DNA of 64,000 nucleotides from Planctomycetia bacterium (GCA_016191115.1 JACPPG010000060.1:1-64000); one strand, 5' to 3'; shown: positions 26,456-35,164, counted from the stretch's first letter. Notes: generated by a model not told the origin, from the letters alone. Numbers and translations: made by a program.

Positions 26456-28711
26456 ATGACTCGATCGTCCGCGCATCAACCTTCGCTCCAATCGGCCGCT
26501 CTTGAGGCGTCGATCAGCGCCGACTCCGGCCGGCGCATGCGCCACTTGGCGATTGGTTTCATGGCGCTTGCGGGATTGGTGTTCGCGCGCATCGTGGCGA
26601 TCGAATGCTCGCAGGGGGCGGCTTTCCGCGCGGTGGCGGCCCGACCGCTGGAAAAATCGCACGTCGTTCCTGGCATCCGCGGCCGCATTCTGTCGAGCGA
26701 TGGCACGGTGCTTGCATTCGACGAACGGGTGTCGTCGCTGGCTGTGCACTATCGTTATCTACAGGGTCCCGCGAGCGCCCGGTGGCTGCGAAATCAGGCG
26801 CGGGCCCGCGTCCCCCGCGACACCTCGAATCGTCGCGCCAGCCTGGCTGCCGAGGAGCAATGGCTTCGCGCGTACTGTGACGAATTGCTCGTGGACCTCG
26901 GGCGGCTGTGCGGACGCCCCGTCGCGGATCTCAGGGAACAGTCCGAGCGCATCCAGTCGCGCGTCCACGCGATATCCGTGGCGGTCAATCGGGCGCGTTC
27001 CAGCCGCTCGGCGGGCGACGACAACGAACGGCCGCCCGCGACCGCCCTGCGTCGGGCACGCGCCGTCTTGCCCTCGTGGCTGTTTGCCGCCGAGGGAGAT
27101 CGGCCGTCCCCGTCCATCGTCGTCGCCGAAGAACTCGACTACCACGTCCTGGTCGACGAGGTGCCGCTCGAGGTCGTGGCCGAAATCGAGTCGCGCCCGG
27201 AGCGATACCCTGGAGTGCGGATTGTCGAGCAATCGCGCCGCCGCTATCCCGAGGGCACTCTGGCGGCGAACGTCCTGGGGCATCTCGGCGCCTCAGAACA
27301 ACATGATGCAGCCGGCCGCAAGGCGGACGCCGCCGCGCGCGCGAAGGGAACCAACCGGCCCGTGCGCCAGGCGACACGGCCCGTTGGCCGTTTGGGCGCC
27401 GAGCTAGAGCATGAAGCGGCGCTGCGCGGCATCGACGGCCAGTCGGTCGATCTGACGGATCATGGCGGCCGGATGCTGCGCACGGTCCAAGTGGCCGAGC
27501 CCGCGATGGGGCAAGACGTCGTGCTCTCGCTCGATGCGCGCCTGCAGCGCGTGGCCGAGGGCCTGCTCGACCGCGCCGTGGCGCGCCACGCGGCACAGGA
27601 CGGCGGCCAGGACGGCCCGGGACGCTCCGGCGCGATCGTGGTGATGGACGTGCGCAACGGGGCGATTCTGGCCGCCGCGTCGGCGCCGCGCTTCAATCCC
27701 AACACGTTCGCCGTCGCTAACGCCGACTCGATTGAGCTAGTGCTGGCCGATCGATCGCACCCCTTGTTCGATCGCGTGACCAAGATGGCGATTCCGCCGG
27801 GCTCGGTCTTCAAGATCGTGACGGCGCTCGCGCTACTGGCTGATGCCGATTTCGCTCCCCGCGAAACGCTGGATTGCCAGGGCTACCTGCGCGAGCCTGA
27901 CCGGCAGCGGTGCCAGATTTTTCGCCGTTATGGCGTGGGCCATGGCGCGACGGACCTGGCGGACGCAATCGTGCAAAGCTGCAACGTCTATTTTTTCCAC
28001 CATGCCGGCCGGCTTGGGCCGGAGCGGTTGGTCGATTGGGGACTGCGACTGGGCTTTGGCCGCACGACAGGCATCGATCTGCCAAACGAAGCAATCGGCT
28101 TTCTACCGAATCCCGCGAATCCAGGCGGCCCTGCGGACCACAAATGGGGCGTTGCCGACACGCAGGCACTCGCCATCGGTCAGAGCACGCTCGTGGCGAC
28201 GCCGCTGCAGGTCGCGCGGCTCTTGGCCGTGGTGGCGAACGGTGGGTATCTTGTCACGCCCCATGTCACCGCGGACGGGCACGTAGCCAGCGACGCACCT
28301 GTCGGCGGGACCTCAACCGGCGCCCTGCCCGGCGCCGCGCGTGGCACGCCGGTCGAAGGGCTAACGCGAAGACAACTCGACGCGCTGCGCGACGCGTTGC
28401 GCCGTGTCGTCGCGGACGACCGCGGCACCGCCCACGCGGCGCTGGCCGGCTGCGGCGTAGCGATCGCGGGCAAGACCGGCACAGCGGAAACCGGTGGCCA
28501 AACGAGCGACCACGCGTGGTTCGCCGCCTACGCCCCGGCCGACGCGCCACGGGTAGCGCTGGTCGTCGCGCTCGCCCACGGGGGTTCCGCGGATCGCGCA
28601 ACCATGATCGCCGCCGACCTTGTGCCGGCGATACAGGCGCTGGGCCTGTTGCGGTCGAGCGTACCGCCGAGGCTGGCTGAAGCCAACGAACGCCAACAGC
28701 CGGCCCACTAG
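26456..28711 (+). CDS. mrdA: Penicillin-binding protein 2 (elongasome transpeptidase)
   Basis: This 751-residue membrane-anchored class B PBP cross-links peptidoglycan during elongation. One membrane segment lies near residues 30-50. The PBP dimer domain (VPGIRGRILSSDGTVLAFDE) carries a large insertion around residues 100-225 containing charged and Ala-rich sequence. The transpeptidase motifs are complete: SVFK at 450-453, SCN at 508-510, KTG at 673-675. Length is about 120 residues above E. coli PBP2, mostly from that insertion. It ends the mre block. Confidence 0.92.
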   Translation: MTRSSAHQPSLQSAALEASISADSGRRMRHLAIGFMALAGLVFARIVAIECSQGAAFRAVAARPLEKSHVVPGIRGRILSSDGTVLAFDERVSSLAVHYRYLQGPASARWLRNQARARVPRDTSNRRASLAAEEQWLRAYCDELLVDLGRLCGRPVADLREQSERIQSRVHAISVAVNRARSSRSAGDDNERPPATALRRARAVLPSWLFAAEGDRPSPSIVVAEELDYHVLVDEVPLEVVAEIESRPERYPGVRIVEQSRRRYPEGTLAANVLGHLGASEQHDAAGRKADAAARAKGTNRPVRQATRPVGRLGAELEHEAALRGIDGQSVDLTDHGGRMLRTVQVAEPAMGQDVVLSLDARLQRVAEGLLDRAVARHAAQDGGQDGPGRSGAIVVMDVRNGAILAAASAPRFNPNTFAVANADSIELVLADRSHPLFDRVTKMAIPPGSVFKIVTALALLADADFAPRETLDCQGYLREPDRQRCQIFRRYGVGHGATDLADAIVQSCNVYFFHHAGRLGPERLVDWGLRLGFGRTTGIDLPNEAIGFLPNPANPGGPADHKWGVADTQALAIGQSTLVATPLQVARLLAVVANGGYLVTPHVTADGHVASDAPVGGTSTGALPGAARGTPVEGLTRRQLDALRDALRRVVADDRGTAHAALAGCGVAIAGKTGTAETGGQTSDHAWFAAYAPADAPRVALVVALAHGGSADRATMIAADLVPAIQALGLLRSSVPPRLAEANERQQPAH

Positions 28712-28806
28712 CCCGGCGTGGCAGGCGAGGGGACTTCCGTCCTCTCCCTCGCCGGCGCTTCGGGTTAACGCGCGATAAATGTCCAGCCGCATTGCCGACT
28801 TGCCCC

Positions 28807-28959
28807 CAGGGCCGTTCTTTTCAAAATGGCGAGGCGGGAAAATGGGACTGGCTCCGAGCATAGACAGCGCAAGTCCTTTCAGACCAACGTTGCGTCTCGG
28901 TGCCTGTCCCACTTTCCCGCCGGTGCGCCGCCGGCAAGCTTGAATCTGTGATGGCCCTG
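28807..28959 (-). mobile_element. MITE-like element, family 1, copy D
   Basis: This is the cleanest copy: 153 bp, CAGGGCC at one end and GGCCCTG at the other, flanked by a perfect 11-bp direct repeat CGACTTGCCCC at 28796-28806 and 28960-28970. A few bases are missing near the left end, which reads GTTCTTTTC. It lies in the 335-bp gap between mrdA and the hydrolase gene; nothing else was seen there. It supplies an in-frame upstream ATG to the hydrolase, which is not the real start. Confidence 0.88.
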
Positions 28960-29046
28960 CGACTTGCCCCTTGCCGCGTGCCCGGCGCGGCATTACGCTC
29001 GCAGATTACGGCGACTGTTTTCTTTGATCTTTTTCAGGAACGAACC

Positions 29047-30012
29047 ATGCACGCTCTCGTACGACGCCCGACGTTGGGAAACCGGCTCCTCTATGCGGCG
29101 CTCGTGGCCGGGGCGTCGTTTGTGGCCGCACGGCCCGCCGCGGCTGACGAGGATTTCAAGCGGACCGAGGATGTGATCTACGGCCGCAAGTTCGGCACGG
29201 CCCTGACGATGGACGTGTTCGAGCCGGCGAAGCCCAATGGCGCGGCGGTGATCTTCGCCGTCAGCGGCGGCTGGTTCTCGGCGCACGAGGCGATTAACGT
29301 CAACTTCGTGAAGGAGCTCCTGAAGCGCGGCTACACCGTGTTCGCCGTGGTACACGGCAGCCAGCCGAAGTTCACGATTCCCGAAGTGCTCGAAGACATG
29401 CACCGATCGGTGCGCTACATCCGGGCGCACGCCAGCGACTACAAAATCGATCCGCAACGGATCGGCATCACCGGCGGATCGGCCGGTGGGCACCTGTCGC
29501 TCATGCAAGGCATGGCGGGCGAGGCCGGCGACCCCGACGCCAAGGACCCCGTGGCCCAGCAAAGCAGCCGCGTGCAGGCCGTGGCCTGCTTCTTCCCACC
29601 CACCGATTTTCTGAACTACGGTCAGCCGGGCGAGAACGCGCTGGGCCGCGGCGTGCTGAAGAATTTCCGGGCGCCGTTCGATTTCCAGGAGTTCGACAAG
29701 GAGACGAACCACCTAGCGCCGGTGAGCGAGGAGAAGACGCTTGAGATCGGGCGCAAGATTTCGCCGGTGAACCACGTCACGTCCGACGATCCACCGACCT
29801 TGATTATCCACGGTGACGCCGACAAGCTGGTGCCGATCCAGCAAGCCGAGCTGATCATCGAAAAGCTGAAATCGGTGAACGTGCCGGCGCAATTGACGGT
29901 CAAGAAGGGCGCCGCGCACGGCTGGCCCGACTTGCCGGCCGACATGACGCAAGTGGCCGACTGGTTCGACAAGTACCTGGGGTCGCCCGCGCCGACCGCG
30001 GCGGGGAACTGA
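29047..30012 (+). CDS. Exported alpha/beta hydrolase (esterase/BD-FAE-like)
   Basis: This 321-residue protein has a signal peptide (residues 1-34, cleavage near ARPAAADE). The alpha/beta hydrolase fold has nucleophile GGSAGGH, an acid in IHGDADKLVPI and a His in GAAHGWPDL. The sequence VIYGRKFGTALTMDVFEP resembles carboxylesterase-like feruloyl or acetylxylan esterase families. AGGAA lies 6 nt before the chosen ATG. No operon partner is obvious. Confidence 0.85.
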   Translation: MHALVRRPTLGNRLLYAALVAGASFVAARPAAADEDFKRTEDVIYGRKFGTALTMDVFEPAKPNGAAVIFAVSGGWFSAHEAINVNFVKELLKRGYTVFAVVHGSQPKFTIPEVLEDMHRSVRYIRAHASDYKIDPQRIGITGGSAGGHLSLMQGMAGEAGDPDAKDPVAQQSSRVQAVACFFPPTDFLNYGQPGENALGRGVLKNFRAPFDFQEFDKETNHLAPVSEEKTLEIGRKISPVNHVTSDDPPTLIIHGDADKLVPIQQAELIIEKLKSVNVPAQLTVKKGAAHGWPDLPADMTQVADWFDKYLGSPAPTAAGN

Positions 30013-30034
30013 TTCCTCACCACTCGGGACGCGT

Positions 30035-30129
30035 GGGAGGGCGTGGCAGGGCGAGGTTCCCGCCGAGCCGCGCGCCTACCGACAAATCCGGTGCGGCTCG
30101 GCGGGAGCCTCGCCCTGCCTCGCCCTCCC
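30035..30129. repeat. Long palindrome, family 3 (full copy)
   Basis: Arms 30045-30071 and 30093-30119 are 27-bp inverted repeats with one mismatch, around a 21-nt loop. An outer GGGAGGGCG / CGCCCTCCC pair extends the stem. It fills the gap between the hydrolase and the next gene. Unlike families 1 and 2, no flanking direct repeat was found. Confidence 0.8.
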
Positions 30130-30144
30130 GACTGTCACGCGGCC

Positions 30145-31275
30145 ATGTCCAGAGCCATCTTTATCACCGGCTTTCCGGGCTTCATCGCCGGCCAATTGTT
30201 GCGGCGGTTTCTGGCCGATCCGCACACAACCGTGCGGATGCTGGTGATTCCCGCGATGCACGCGCAGGCTGTGGCGGCGCGCGATGCCCTGCCCGCGGGG
30301 CGCGACCGCACTGAGTTGGTGCCCGGCGATATCACGCGAGAGCACCTGGGTCTGGACGAAGCGACGCGCCGCCGGCTAGCCGACGAAGTCGACACCGTCT
30401 ATCACCTGGCCGCGATCTACGACCTGGCGACGCCGCTCGCCATCTCGCGGCTGGTGAACGCGACCGGCACCGAGCACGTGCTCGACTTTTGCCAGTCGCT
30501 GCCGCGGCTCCAGCGGCTCGTTTATTTCTCGACGGCGTACGTGTCGGGCACGCGGACCGGCCGGGTCACGGAAGACGACCTCGAGCAGGCCACGAGCTGG
30601 AAGAACTACTACGAGCAGACCAAGTGGGAGGCCGAAGTCGCCGTCCGCCGGCGCTGGCACCGCATCCCCACGACGATCATTCGGCCGGGCGTGGTCGTCG
30701 GAGACTCACGCACCGGCGAGATCAACAAGTACGACGGGCCGTACTACGTCCTCCGCGCCCTGGCGGCGCTTGCGCAGTCGGGCTGGATCCGCTTGGCACG
30801 CTATTTCTGGTCCGGCCGCAAGGATGTTCGCCTGTATATGGTGCCGGTCGACTTCATCTGCGATGCGACCGAGCACCTGGCCACAAGTGCGGGCGCGGCG
30901 GGCAAGGCATACCACGTGCTGCCGAACCCGGCCGTGACGCTTGGGGAGCTGGCGCGGCTGATGTTCGCGGAGTTTGGCGTGAAGCCGCCGCCGTTTTCGC
31001 AGCCGGCGTGGCTGGGCCGGCTGTCGTTTCGCATCGTTCCAGGACTAGCGCGGGCCTTTCAATTCCCCCCGGAGCTGTTCGGCTACATGGGACACGACGT
31101 ACACTACGACACGGCCCATCTGGATAGCGCACTCGCGGGCACGGGGATCCGCTGCCCGGCGGCCGAGCAGTATATTCCGGTGATGGTCGACTTCGTCCGC
31201 CGGCATCCGGAGATTCCGGCGAACTTTGGCGCGAGTGCCACCAGCCGAAGGGAAATCGTCACGACGACGGCCTGA
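30145..31275 (+). CDS. NAD(P)-dependent reductase/epimerase, male-sterility or thioester-reductase type
   Basis: This 376-residue extended short-chain dehydrogenase has the nucleotide-binding motif TGFPGFIAG (residues 8-16) and the catalytic YxxxK in NYYEQTKWEAE. The DTVYHLAAIYDLATPLAISRLVNATGTEHVLDFC stretch is typical of NAD_binding_4 proteins that reduce acyl thioesters or modify sugars. ATG at 30145 starts exactly at the Rossmann strand; the upstream open frame lies in the palindrome. Substrate cannot be assigned. Confidence 0.85.
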   Translation: MSRAIFITGFPGFIAGQLLRRFLADPHTTVRMLVIPAMHAQAVAARDALPAGRDRTELVPGDITREHLGLDEATRRRLADEVDTVYHLAAIYDLATPLAISRLVNATGTEHVLDFCQSLPRLQRLVYFSTAYVSGTRTGRVTEDDLEQATSWKNYYEQTKWEAEVAVRRRWHRIPTTIIRPGVVVGDSRTGEINKYDGPYYVLRALAALAQSGWIRLARYFWSGRKDVRLYMVPVDFICDATEHLATSAGAAGKAYHVLPNPAVTLGELARLMFAEFGVKPPPFSQPAWLGRLSFRIVPGLARAFQFPPELFGYMGHDVHYDTAHLDSALAGTGIRCPAAEQYIPVMVDFVRRHPEIPANFGASATSRREIVTTTA

Positions 31276-31295
31276 TACGTTGCAGGAGAACAGCG

Positions 31296-31379
31296 GTGCG
31301 CAAGGTCACATTTGGCGGTGCCAATAGCCTCGACAACTACATCGCCCGCGCGGACCACGCGACTTGCGTGGCGTGTTGA
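31296..31379 (+). pseudogene. 5' stub of a DHFR-like (RibD C-terminal domain) gene
   Basis: From a GTG at 31296, with AGGAGAA 5 nt upstream, the frame reads VRKVTFGGANSLDNYIARADHA and then stops after five unrelated residues. That opening matches the conserved N-terminus of the dihydrofolate-reductase-like family, whose members run to about 180 residues. The remaining domain is not seen downstream in any frame, so the gene was cut after about 22 codons. Confidence 0.65.
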
Positions 31380-31772
31380 AACCGTGCTTGCATGGTCGCG
31401 CCTTCGTCGCACGCCATCAGCAGCGCGGTCCAAGCCAGCCGCTGCGGCGTCCACTGGACACCGCCCCGCACCGGCCAATGCGAAAAAACGAACTCGGCAG
31501 GAACTCTCGGATAGCGTCCTGCAACTGCTTGCCGTCCGATGCTGGCATGTTCGAGCCTCCGTGCTCGCGTTTGTGTTCGGCAAAAAACTCAAAGCGTACC
31601 GGAGGCTCGAACTCTTGAAATACCAATTCCTTTCGCCGCTCCATGACGCCCTGCCGTGAACGGCGTAGGGTGGCACCGGTGGCACCCCACCAGGCATGGC
31701 AAGGGCGGCTCGGCGGGAGCCTCGCCCTGCCGCCTGCGCTACCTGTAAGGCGGGGCCCGTTTTCGGTCGCCT
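31380..31772. other. Degraded non-coding stretch
   Basis: About 390 bp without a credible gene. A minus-strand frame around 31417-31644 (containing FEFFAEHKREHGGSNMPASDGK) has protein-like composition but no recognisable family and may be a second gene relic. Position 31667-31691 holds GTAGGGTGGCACCGGTGGCA-type sequence and 31695-31735 half a family-3 palindrome. The region looks like a repeat-rich scar between the reductase and the ribosomal cluster. Confidence 0.45.
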
Positions 31773-31929
31773 CAGGGCCGTTCACAGATTCAAGCTTGCC
31801 GGCGGCGCACCGGCGGGAAAGTGGGACAGGCACCGAGACGCAACGTTGGTCTGAAAGGACTTGCGCTGATTATGCTCGGAGCCAGTCCCATTTTCCCGCC
31901 TCGCCATTTTGAAAAACAGAATGGCCTTG
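31773..31929 (+). mobile_element. MITE-like element, family 1, copy E (upstream of rpsJ)
   Basis: It begins CAGGGCCGTTCACAG and ends GAATGGCCTTG, 157 bp. Flanking repeats are TCGGTCGCCT (31763-31772) and TCGGTCGCCG (31930-31939), 9 of 10 identical. Sequence just beyond, TAGGGCCGTTGACAGCATCC, resembles the element's own left end and carries the -35 box of the ribosomal promoter. Confidence 0.85.
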
Positions 31930-31947
31930 TCGGTCGCCGTAGGGCCG

Positions 31948-31976
31948 TTGACAGCATCCGGCAAAAGCCTTACGAT
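31948..31976 (+). promoter_or_regulatory. Promoter of the S10-spc-alpha ribosomal cluster
   Basis: A consensus -35 TTGACA (31948-31953) and a TACGAT -10 (31971-31976) are spaced by 17 bp, about 93 nt before rpsJ. The -35 is 18 nt from the edge of the mobile element. This is the strongest promoter match in the window and suits a ribosomal operon. Confidence 0.7.
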
Positions 31977-32068
31977 CTCTGGTTCGCCTTAGTCGGGAGA
32001 GCGTTTGTTAGTGCGCGCGGGAAGCTGGTGTTTGACAACTCGGCGCGTGGCCGTTTGAGGAGTGGAGC

Positions 32069-32398
32069 GTGGCTGGACATTCCAACGAGACGATTCGCAT
32101 CCGGATGGAAGCCTACGACCATTCCGTCCTCGACCAGAGCGCGGCCGAAATCGTCGATACGGCGAAGCGGACCGGCTCGGAAGTGCATGGACCCATTCCG
32201 CTTCCGACGCGGATCGAGCGGTACACGGTGCTGTCGGGCCCGCACATCGACAAGAAGGCGCGACAGCAGTTCGAGATTCGGACGCACAAGCGGCTGATCG
32301 ACATCGTGCAGTCGACGGCCAAGACGATCGAGGCCTTGAACAAGCTCAGCTTACCCGCCGGCGTCGACATTAAGATCAAAGCCTCTAGCAGGCATTGA
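32069..32398 (+). CDS. rpsJ: Ribosomal protein uS10
   Basis: 109 residues. It binds the head of the small subunit and, with NusB, acts in antitermination. Typical segments are [52 protein letters not shown] and the C-terminal PAGVDIKI. Translation starts at GTG after GGAG. First gene of the cluster; no tuf, fusA, rpsG or rpsL precedes it here. Confidence 0.97.
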   Translation: MAGHSNETIRIRMEAYDHSVLDQSAAEIVDTAKRTGSEVHGPIPLPTRIERYTVLSGPHIDKKARQQFEIRTHKRLIDIVQSTAKTIEALNKLSLPAGVDIKIKASSRH

Positions 32399-32496
32399 GG
32401 AGAGTGGGCAGCGGGCAGTAGACAGTAAGAAGAGGTTCAAGACCAAACCCAGCGAAGAGTTTGAACCGTTATGGATCGGATGCCGGGCGGGTAAAC

Positions 32497-32516
32497 CGCG
32501 GCCCACGTGGGCCGCG
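32497..32516. promoter_or_regulatory. 20-bp perfect palindrome in the rpsJ-rplC leader
   Basis: CGCGGCCCACGTGGGCCGCG lies in the unusually long 156-nt gap between rpsJ and rplC, 38 nt before rplC. It could form a hairpin in the mRNA. It may be a regulatory leader or a repeat remnant; no repeat relative was found in this window. Confidence 0.4.
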
Positions 32517-32554
32517 CGTTCCCGGTTGGCGACGGACACTCAAAGGCGCATGCG

Positions 32555-33268
32555 ATGGCTGTGGGATTGCTCGGCCGCAAGGTCGGGATGACGCAAGTGT
32601 TTGACGACGCCGGGAAAGTGATCCCGGTGACCGTGATTCAGGCCGGTCCGTGCCGCGTCCTGCAAATCCGCACGCTCAAGCGCGACGGCTACGAAGCCGT
32701 GCAGGTCGGCTATGGCAATAAAGCCCGCCGCCTGGCCAGTCGCAGCCAACGAGGTCACGTCGCCCGTCTGGATAGCAAGCGCAGCAAGCGTCTGGCGGCC
32801 GGCGGCGTCGAGCTGGTGGCCAAGGCCGACTGCGAACCTCAGCAATTCGTCCGCGAGTTTCGCGGCGCCCCGGCCGATCTGACGGTCGGACAAGAGCTAC
32901 GAGTCGCGCTGTTTGGCGAGGTCAAGGCCGTCGACGTCACCGGCATCTCCAAGGGGCGCGGCACTGCCGGACCGATGAAACGGCACCACTTCAGCGGGCA
33001 GCGCGCCAGCCACGGCGTGAAGAAAGTGCACCGCCACGCCGGCTCCACCGGCTGCAACACCTTCCCGGCCCGCGTCTTCAAGGGCCGGCGGATGGCGGGT
33101 CGCCTCGGCAACGAGCAGACCACGAACCGCAACTTGAAGGTGGTCGGCATCGACGCCGAGAACGATTTGCTGTTGGTCCGCGGCGCGGTGCCGGGACCCA
33201 ACGGCGGATATGTCGTGGTTCGCCAAACCAACAAGCTTCAAGGGGCCGCGAAAAAGCCCACACGCTAG
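32555..33268 (+). CDS. rplC: Ribosomal protein uL3
   Basis: 237 residues. It is an early-assembly protein near the peptidyl-transferase centre. The opening GLLGRKVGMTQVFDDAGKVIPVTVI, the loop GISKGRGTAGPMKRHHFSGQRASHGVKKVHRHAGSTG and FKGRRMAGRLGNEQTT are characteristic. ATG at 32555 is supported by homologous N-termini; the open frame begins 16 codons earlier. Confidence 0.97.
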   Translation: MAVGLLGRKVGMTQVFDDAGKVIPVTVIQAGPCRVLQIRTLKRDGYEAVQVGYGNKARRLASRSQRGHVARLDSKRSKRLAAGGVELVAKADCEPQQFVREFRGAPADLTVGQELRVALFGEVKAVDVTGISKGRGTAGPMKRHHFSGQRASHGVKKVHRHAGSTGCNTFPARVFKGRRMAGRLGNEQTTNRNLKVVGIDAENDLLLVRGAVPGPNGGYVVVRQTNKLQGAAKKPTR

Positions 33269-33291
33269 TGGCGCGCAAGCGATTGGAAGCC

Positions 33292-33945
33292 ATGTCCAGC
33301 CTCCCGGTATACGACAAGACAGGCAAGGAAGTCGGCACGTACGAAATCGAGCCGACCGATCTGGCGCCGCGCATCAACAAGCAGTTGCTGCACGACGCGG
33401 TCGTGATGTACCAGGCCAACCTCCGGCTGGGCACGTTCAAGACCAAGTCGCGCGGCGAGGTCGCCGGCACGACCAAGAAGATGTACCGTCAGAAGGGAAC
33501 CGGCAACGCCCGCGCCGGCGGCCGCCGCAGCGGCATCCGCCGCGGAGGCGGCCACATCTTCGCCAAGCGGCCGCGCGATTTCTCCTATCGCCTGCCGCGG
33601 AAGGCCTGCCAGCTTGCCACGCGGATGGCCGTTGCCTCGAAGATCCGCGACAACCAGCTGGTGGTGATCGATCAGTTGGCGCTCTCGGCCCCCAAGACGA
33701 AGGACATGGCCGCCATCTTGAAGGCGCTCAAGTGCGAGGGTGGTAGTCTGCTCGTGACCACGGCCGCGCACGACGAGAACGTCTACAAGAGCGCCCGCAA
33801 CATCGTGGACGTAAGCGTGTCGGCCGTGGGGGGTTTGAACGCGCTCGTCGTGCTGCAGCCGCGCAAGATGCTCGTCACGCGCGAGGCGCTCGACGCATTG
33901 CGCAAGCGGGCGGGCGACAGCCAGCAGCGGAAGGCCAAGGACTAG
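33292..33945 (+). CDS. rplD: Ribosomal protein uL4
   Basis: 217 residues. It lines the exit tunnel; in some bacteria it represses its own operon. The tunnel loop is seen in TKKMYRQKGTGNARAGGRRSGIRRGGGHIFAKRPRDFSY. ATG at 33292 gives MSSLPVYDKTGKEVG; a GTG at 33268 overlapping the rplC stop would add eight residues. Four nt separate it from rplW. Confidence 0.96.
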   Translation: MSSLPVYDKTGKEVGTYEIEPTDLAPRINKQLLHDAVVMYQANLRLGTFKTKSRGEVAGTTKKMYRQKGTGNARAGGRRSGIRRGGGHIFAKRPRDFSYRLPRKACQLATRMAVASKIRDNQLVVIDQLALSAPKTKDMAAILKALKCEGGSLLVTTAAHDENVYKSARNIVDVSVSAVGGLNALVVLQPRKMLVTREALDALRKRAGDSQQRKAKD

Positions 33946-33949
33946 TTCC

Positions 33950-34264
33950 ATGCCCGAGCCCAATACGCGAGCGCCCACGAACGTGCTTCAATCGCACCAG
34001 GTGATCTTGCGTCCCTTGGTGACGGAAAAGGGGATGCACCGTTCGACGCGCTACAACGCCTACGCGTTCGAGGTGAACCGTCTGGCCACGAAAGACGACG
34101 TGCGCCGCGCGATCGAGGAGCTGTTCGACGTCAAAGTCATCCGCGTGCACACGCAGAACCGCAAGGGGAAGCCGCGACGCACGCGCTTTCGCAGCGGCAA
34201 GACAAAGGCCTGGAAGAAGGCCATCGTGAAGCTGGATCCCGAACACCGCATTGACTTCTTCTAA
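33950..34264 (+). CDS. rplW: Ribosomal protein uL23
   Basis: 104 residues. It sits at the tunnel exit where SRP and trigger factor dock. Recognised by VILRPLVTEKGMHRS, YAFEVNRLATKDDVRRAIEELFDVKVIRVHTQNRKGKPRRTRF. The N-terminal 15 residues (PEPNTRAPTNVLQSHQ) extend beyond the short bacterial form. Confidence 0.95.
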   Translation: MPEPNTRAPTNVLQSHQVILRPLVTEKGMHRSTRYNAYAFEVNRLATKDDVRRAIEELFDVKVIRVHTQNRKGKPRRTRFRSGKTKAWKKAIVKLDPEHRIDFF

Positions 34265-34306
34265 ACGACCAACGCCCGAAAGCGTTCGTGAATTGAAAGA
34301 CCTCCC

Positions 34307-35164
34307 ATGGGCCTAAGACGCTACAAGCCGACGACCGCCGGGCGACGCGGCGCCAGCGTCAGCGATTTTGCCGAGCTGACCGAAGGTTACCGGCCGGAAA
34401 AGTCGCTGCTGCGCCCCAAGCCGAAGAAGGGGGGCCGCAACAACCAGGGCAAGATCACCGCGCGCCATCGCGGCGGTGGCCACAAGCGGCAATACCGGTT
34501 GATTGATTTCCGCCGCAACAAAGATGGCGTGCCGGCCCGCGTCCAGTCGATCCAATACGACCCGAATCGCAGCGCCCGGATCGCGCTTCTGCACTATGCC
34601 GACGGCGAGAAGCGCTACATCCTGGCGCCCCAAGGACTGAAAGAGGGGGATCGCCTGCAGAGCGGCCCCGACGCGCCTCCTTCGATCGGCAATTGCCTGC
34701 CGATAAAGAACATTCCGCTGGGGATGACGATCCACAACATCGAGATTCGGCCGGGCTCGGGCGGGGCTTTGTGCCGCTCGGCCGGAGTCGGCGCGACGCT
34801 GGCGGCGCGCGACGCCGACTGGGCGCAGATCACGCTTCCCAGCGGGGAAATCCGCCGCGTGCCGGCCGATTGCCGGGCCACGATCGGCGCCACCGGCAAT
34901 GCCGACCACATGAACGTGGTGCTGGGGAAGGCTGGCCGCAAGCGGTGGATGGGGTGGCGCCCCCACGTCCGCGGCACCGCCATGAACCCGATCGACCATC
35001 CGCACGGCGGCGGCGAAGGACGCACCAAGGGGGGCCGTCACCCGGTAAGCCCGACGGGCAAGTCGGCCAAGGGGGGCGGCACCCGCAAGCCGCGCAAGGC
35101 GTCGAACTCGGCCATCGTGCGTCGCCGCCGCTCGCGCCGTTACGGACAACTCAAACTGTACTAA
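34307..35164 (+). CDS. rplB: Ribosomal protein uL2
   Basis: 285 residues. It is the core large-subunit protein needed for subunit joining and peptidyl transfer. Matches include [41 protein letters not shown], the conserved His region in [37 protein letters not shown] and a basic tail. Length is close to the usual 270-280. Confidence 0.98.
   Translation: MGLRRYKPTTAGRRGASVSDFAELTEGYRPEKSLLRPKPKKGGRNNQGKITARHRGGGHKRQYRLIDFRRNKDGVPARVQSIQYDPNRSARIALLHYADGEKRYILAPQGLKEGDRLQSGPDAPPSIGNCLPIKNIPLGMTIHNIEIRPGSGGALCRSAGVGATLAARDADWAQITLPSGEIRRVPADCRATIGATGNADHMNVVLGKAGRKRWMGWRPHVRGTAMNPIDHPHGGGEGRTKGGRHPVSPTGKSAKGGGTRKPRKASNSAIVRRRRSRRYGQLKLY

Noticed and set aside
28900-29046. Upstream start for the hydrolase inside the mobile element
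   Set aside because: The 49 added residues are translated repeat; AGGAA and a signal peptide support 29047.
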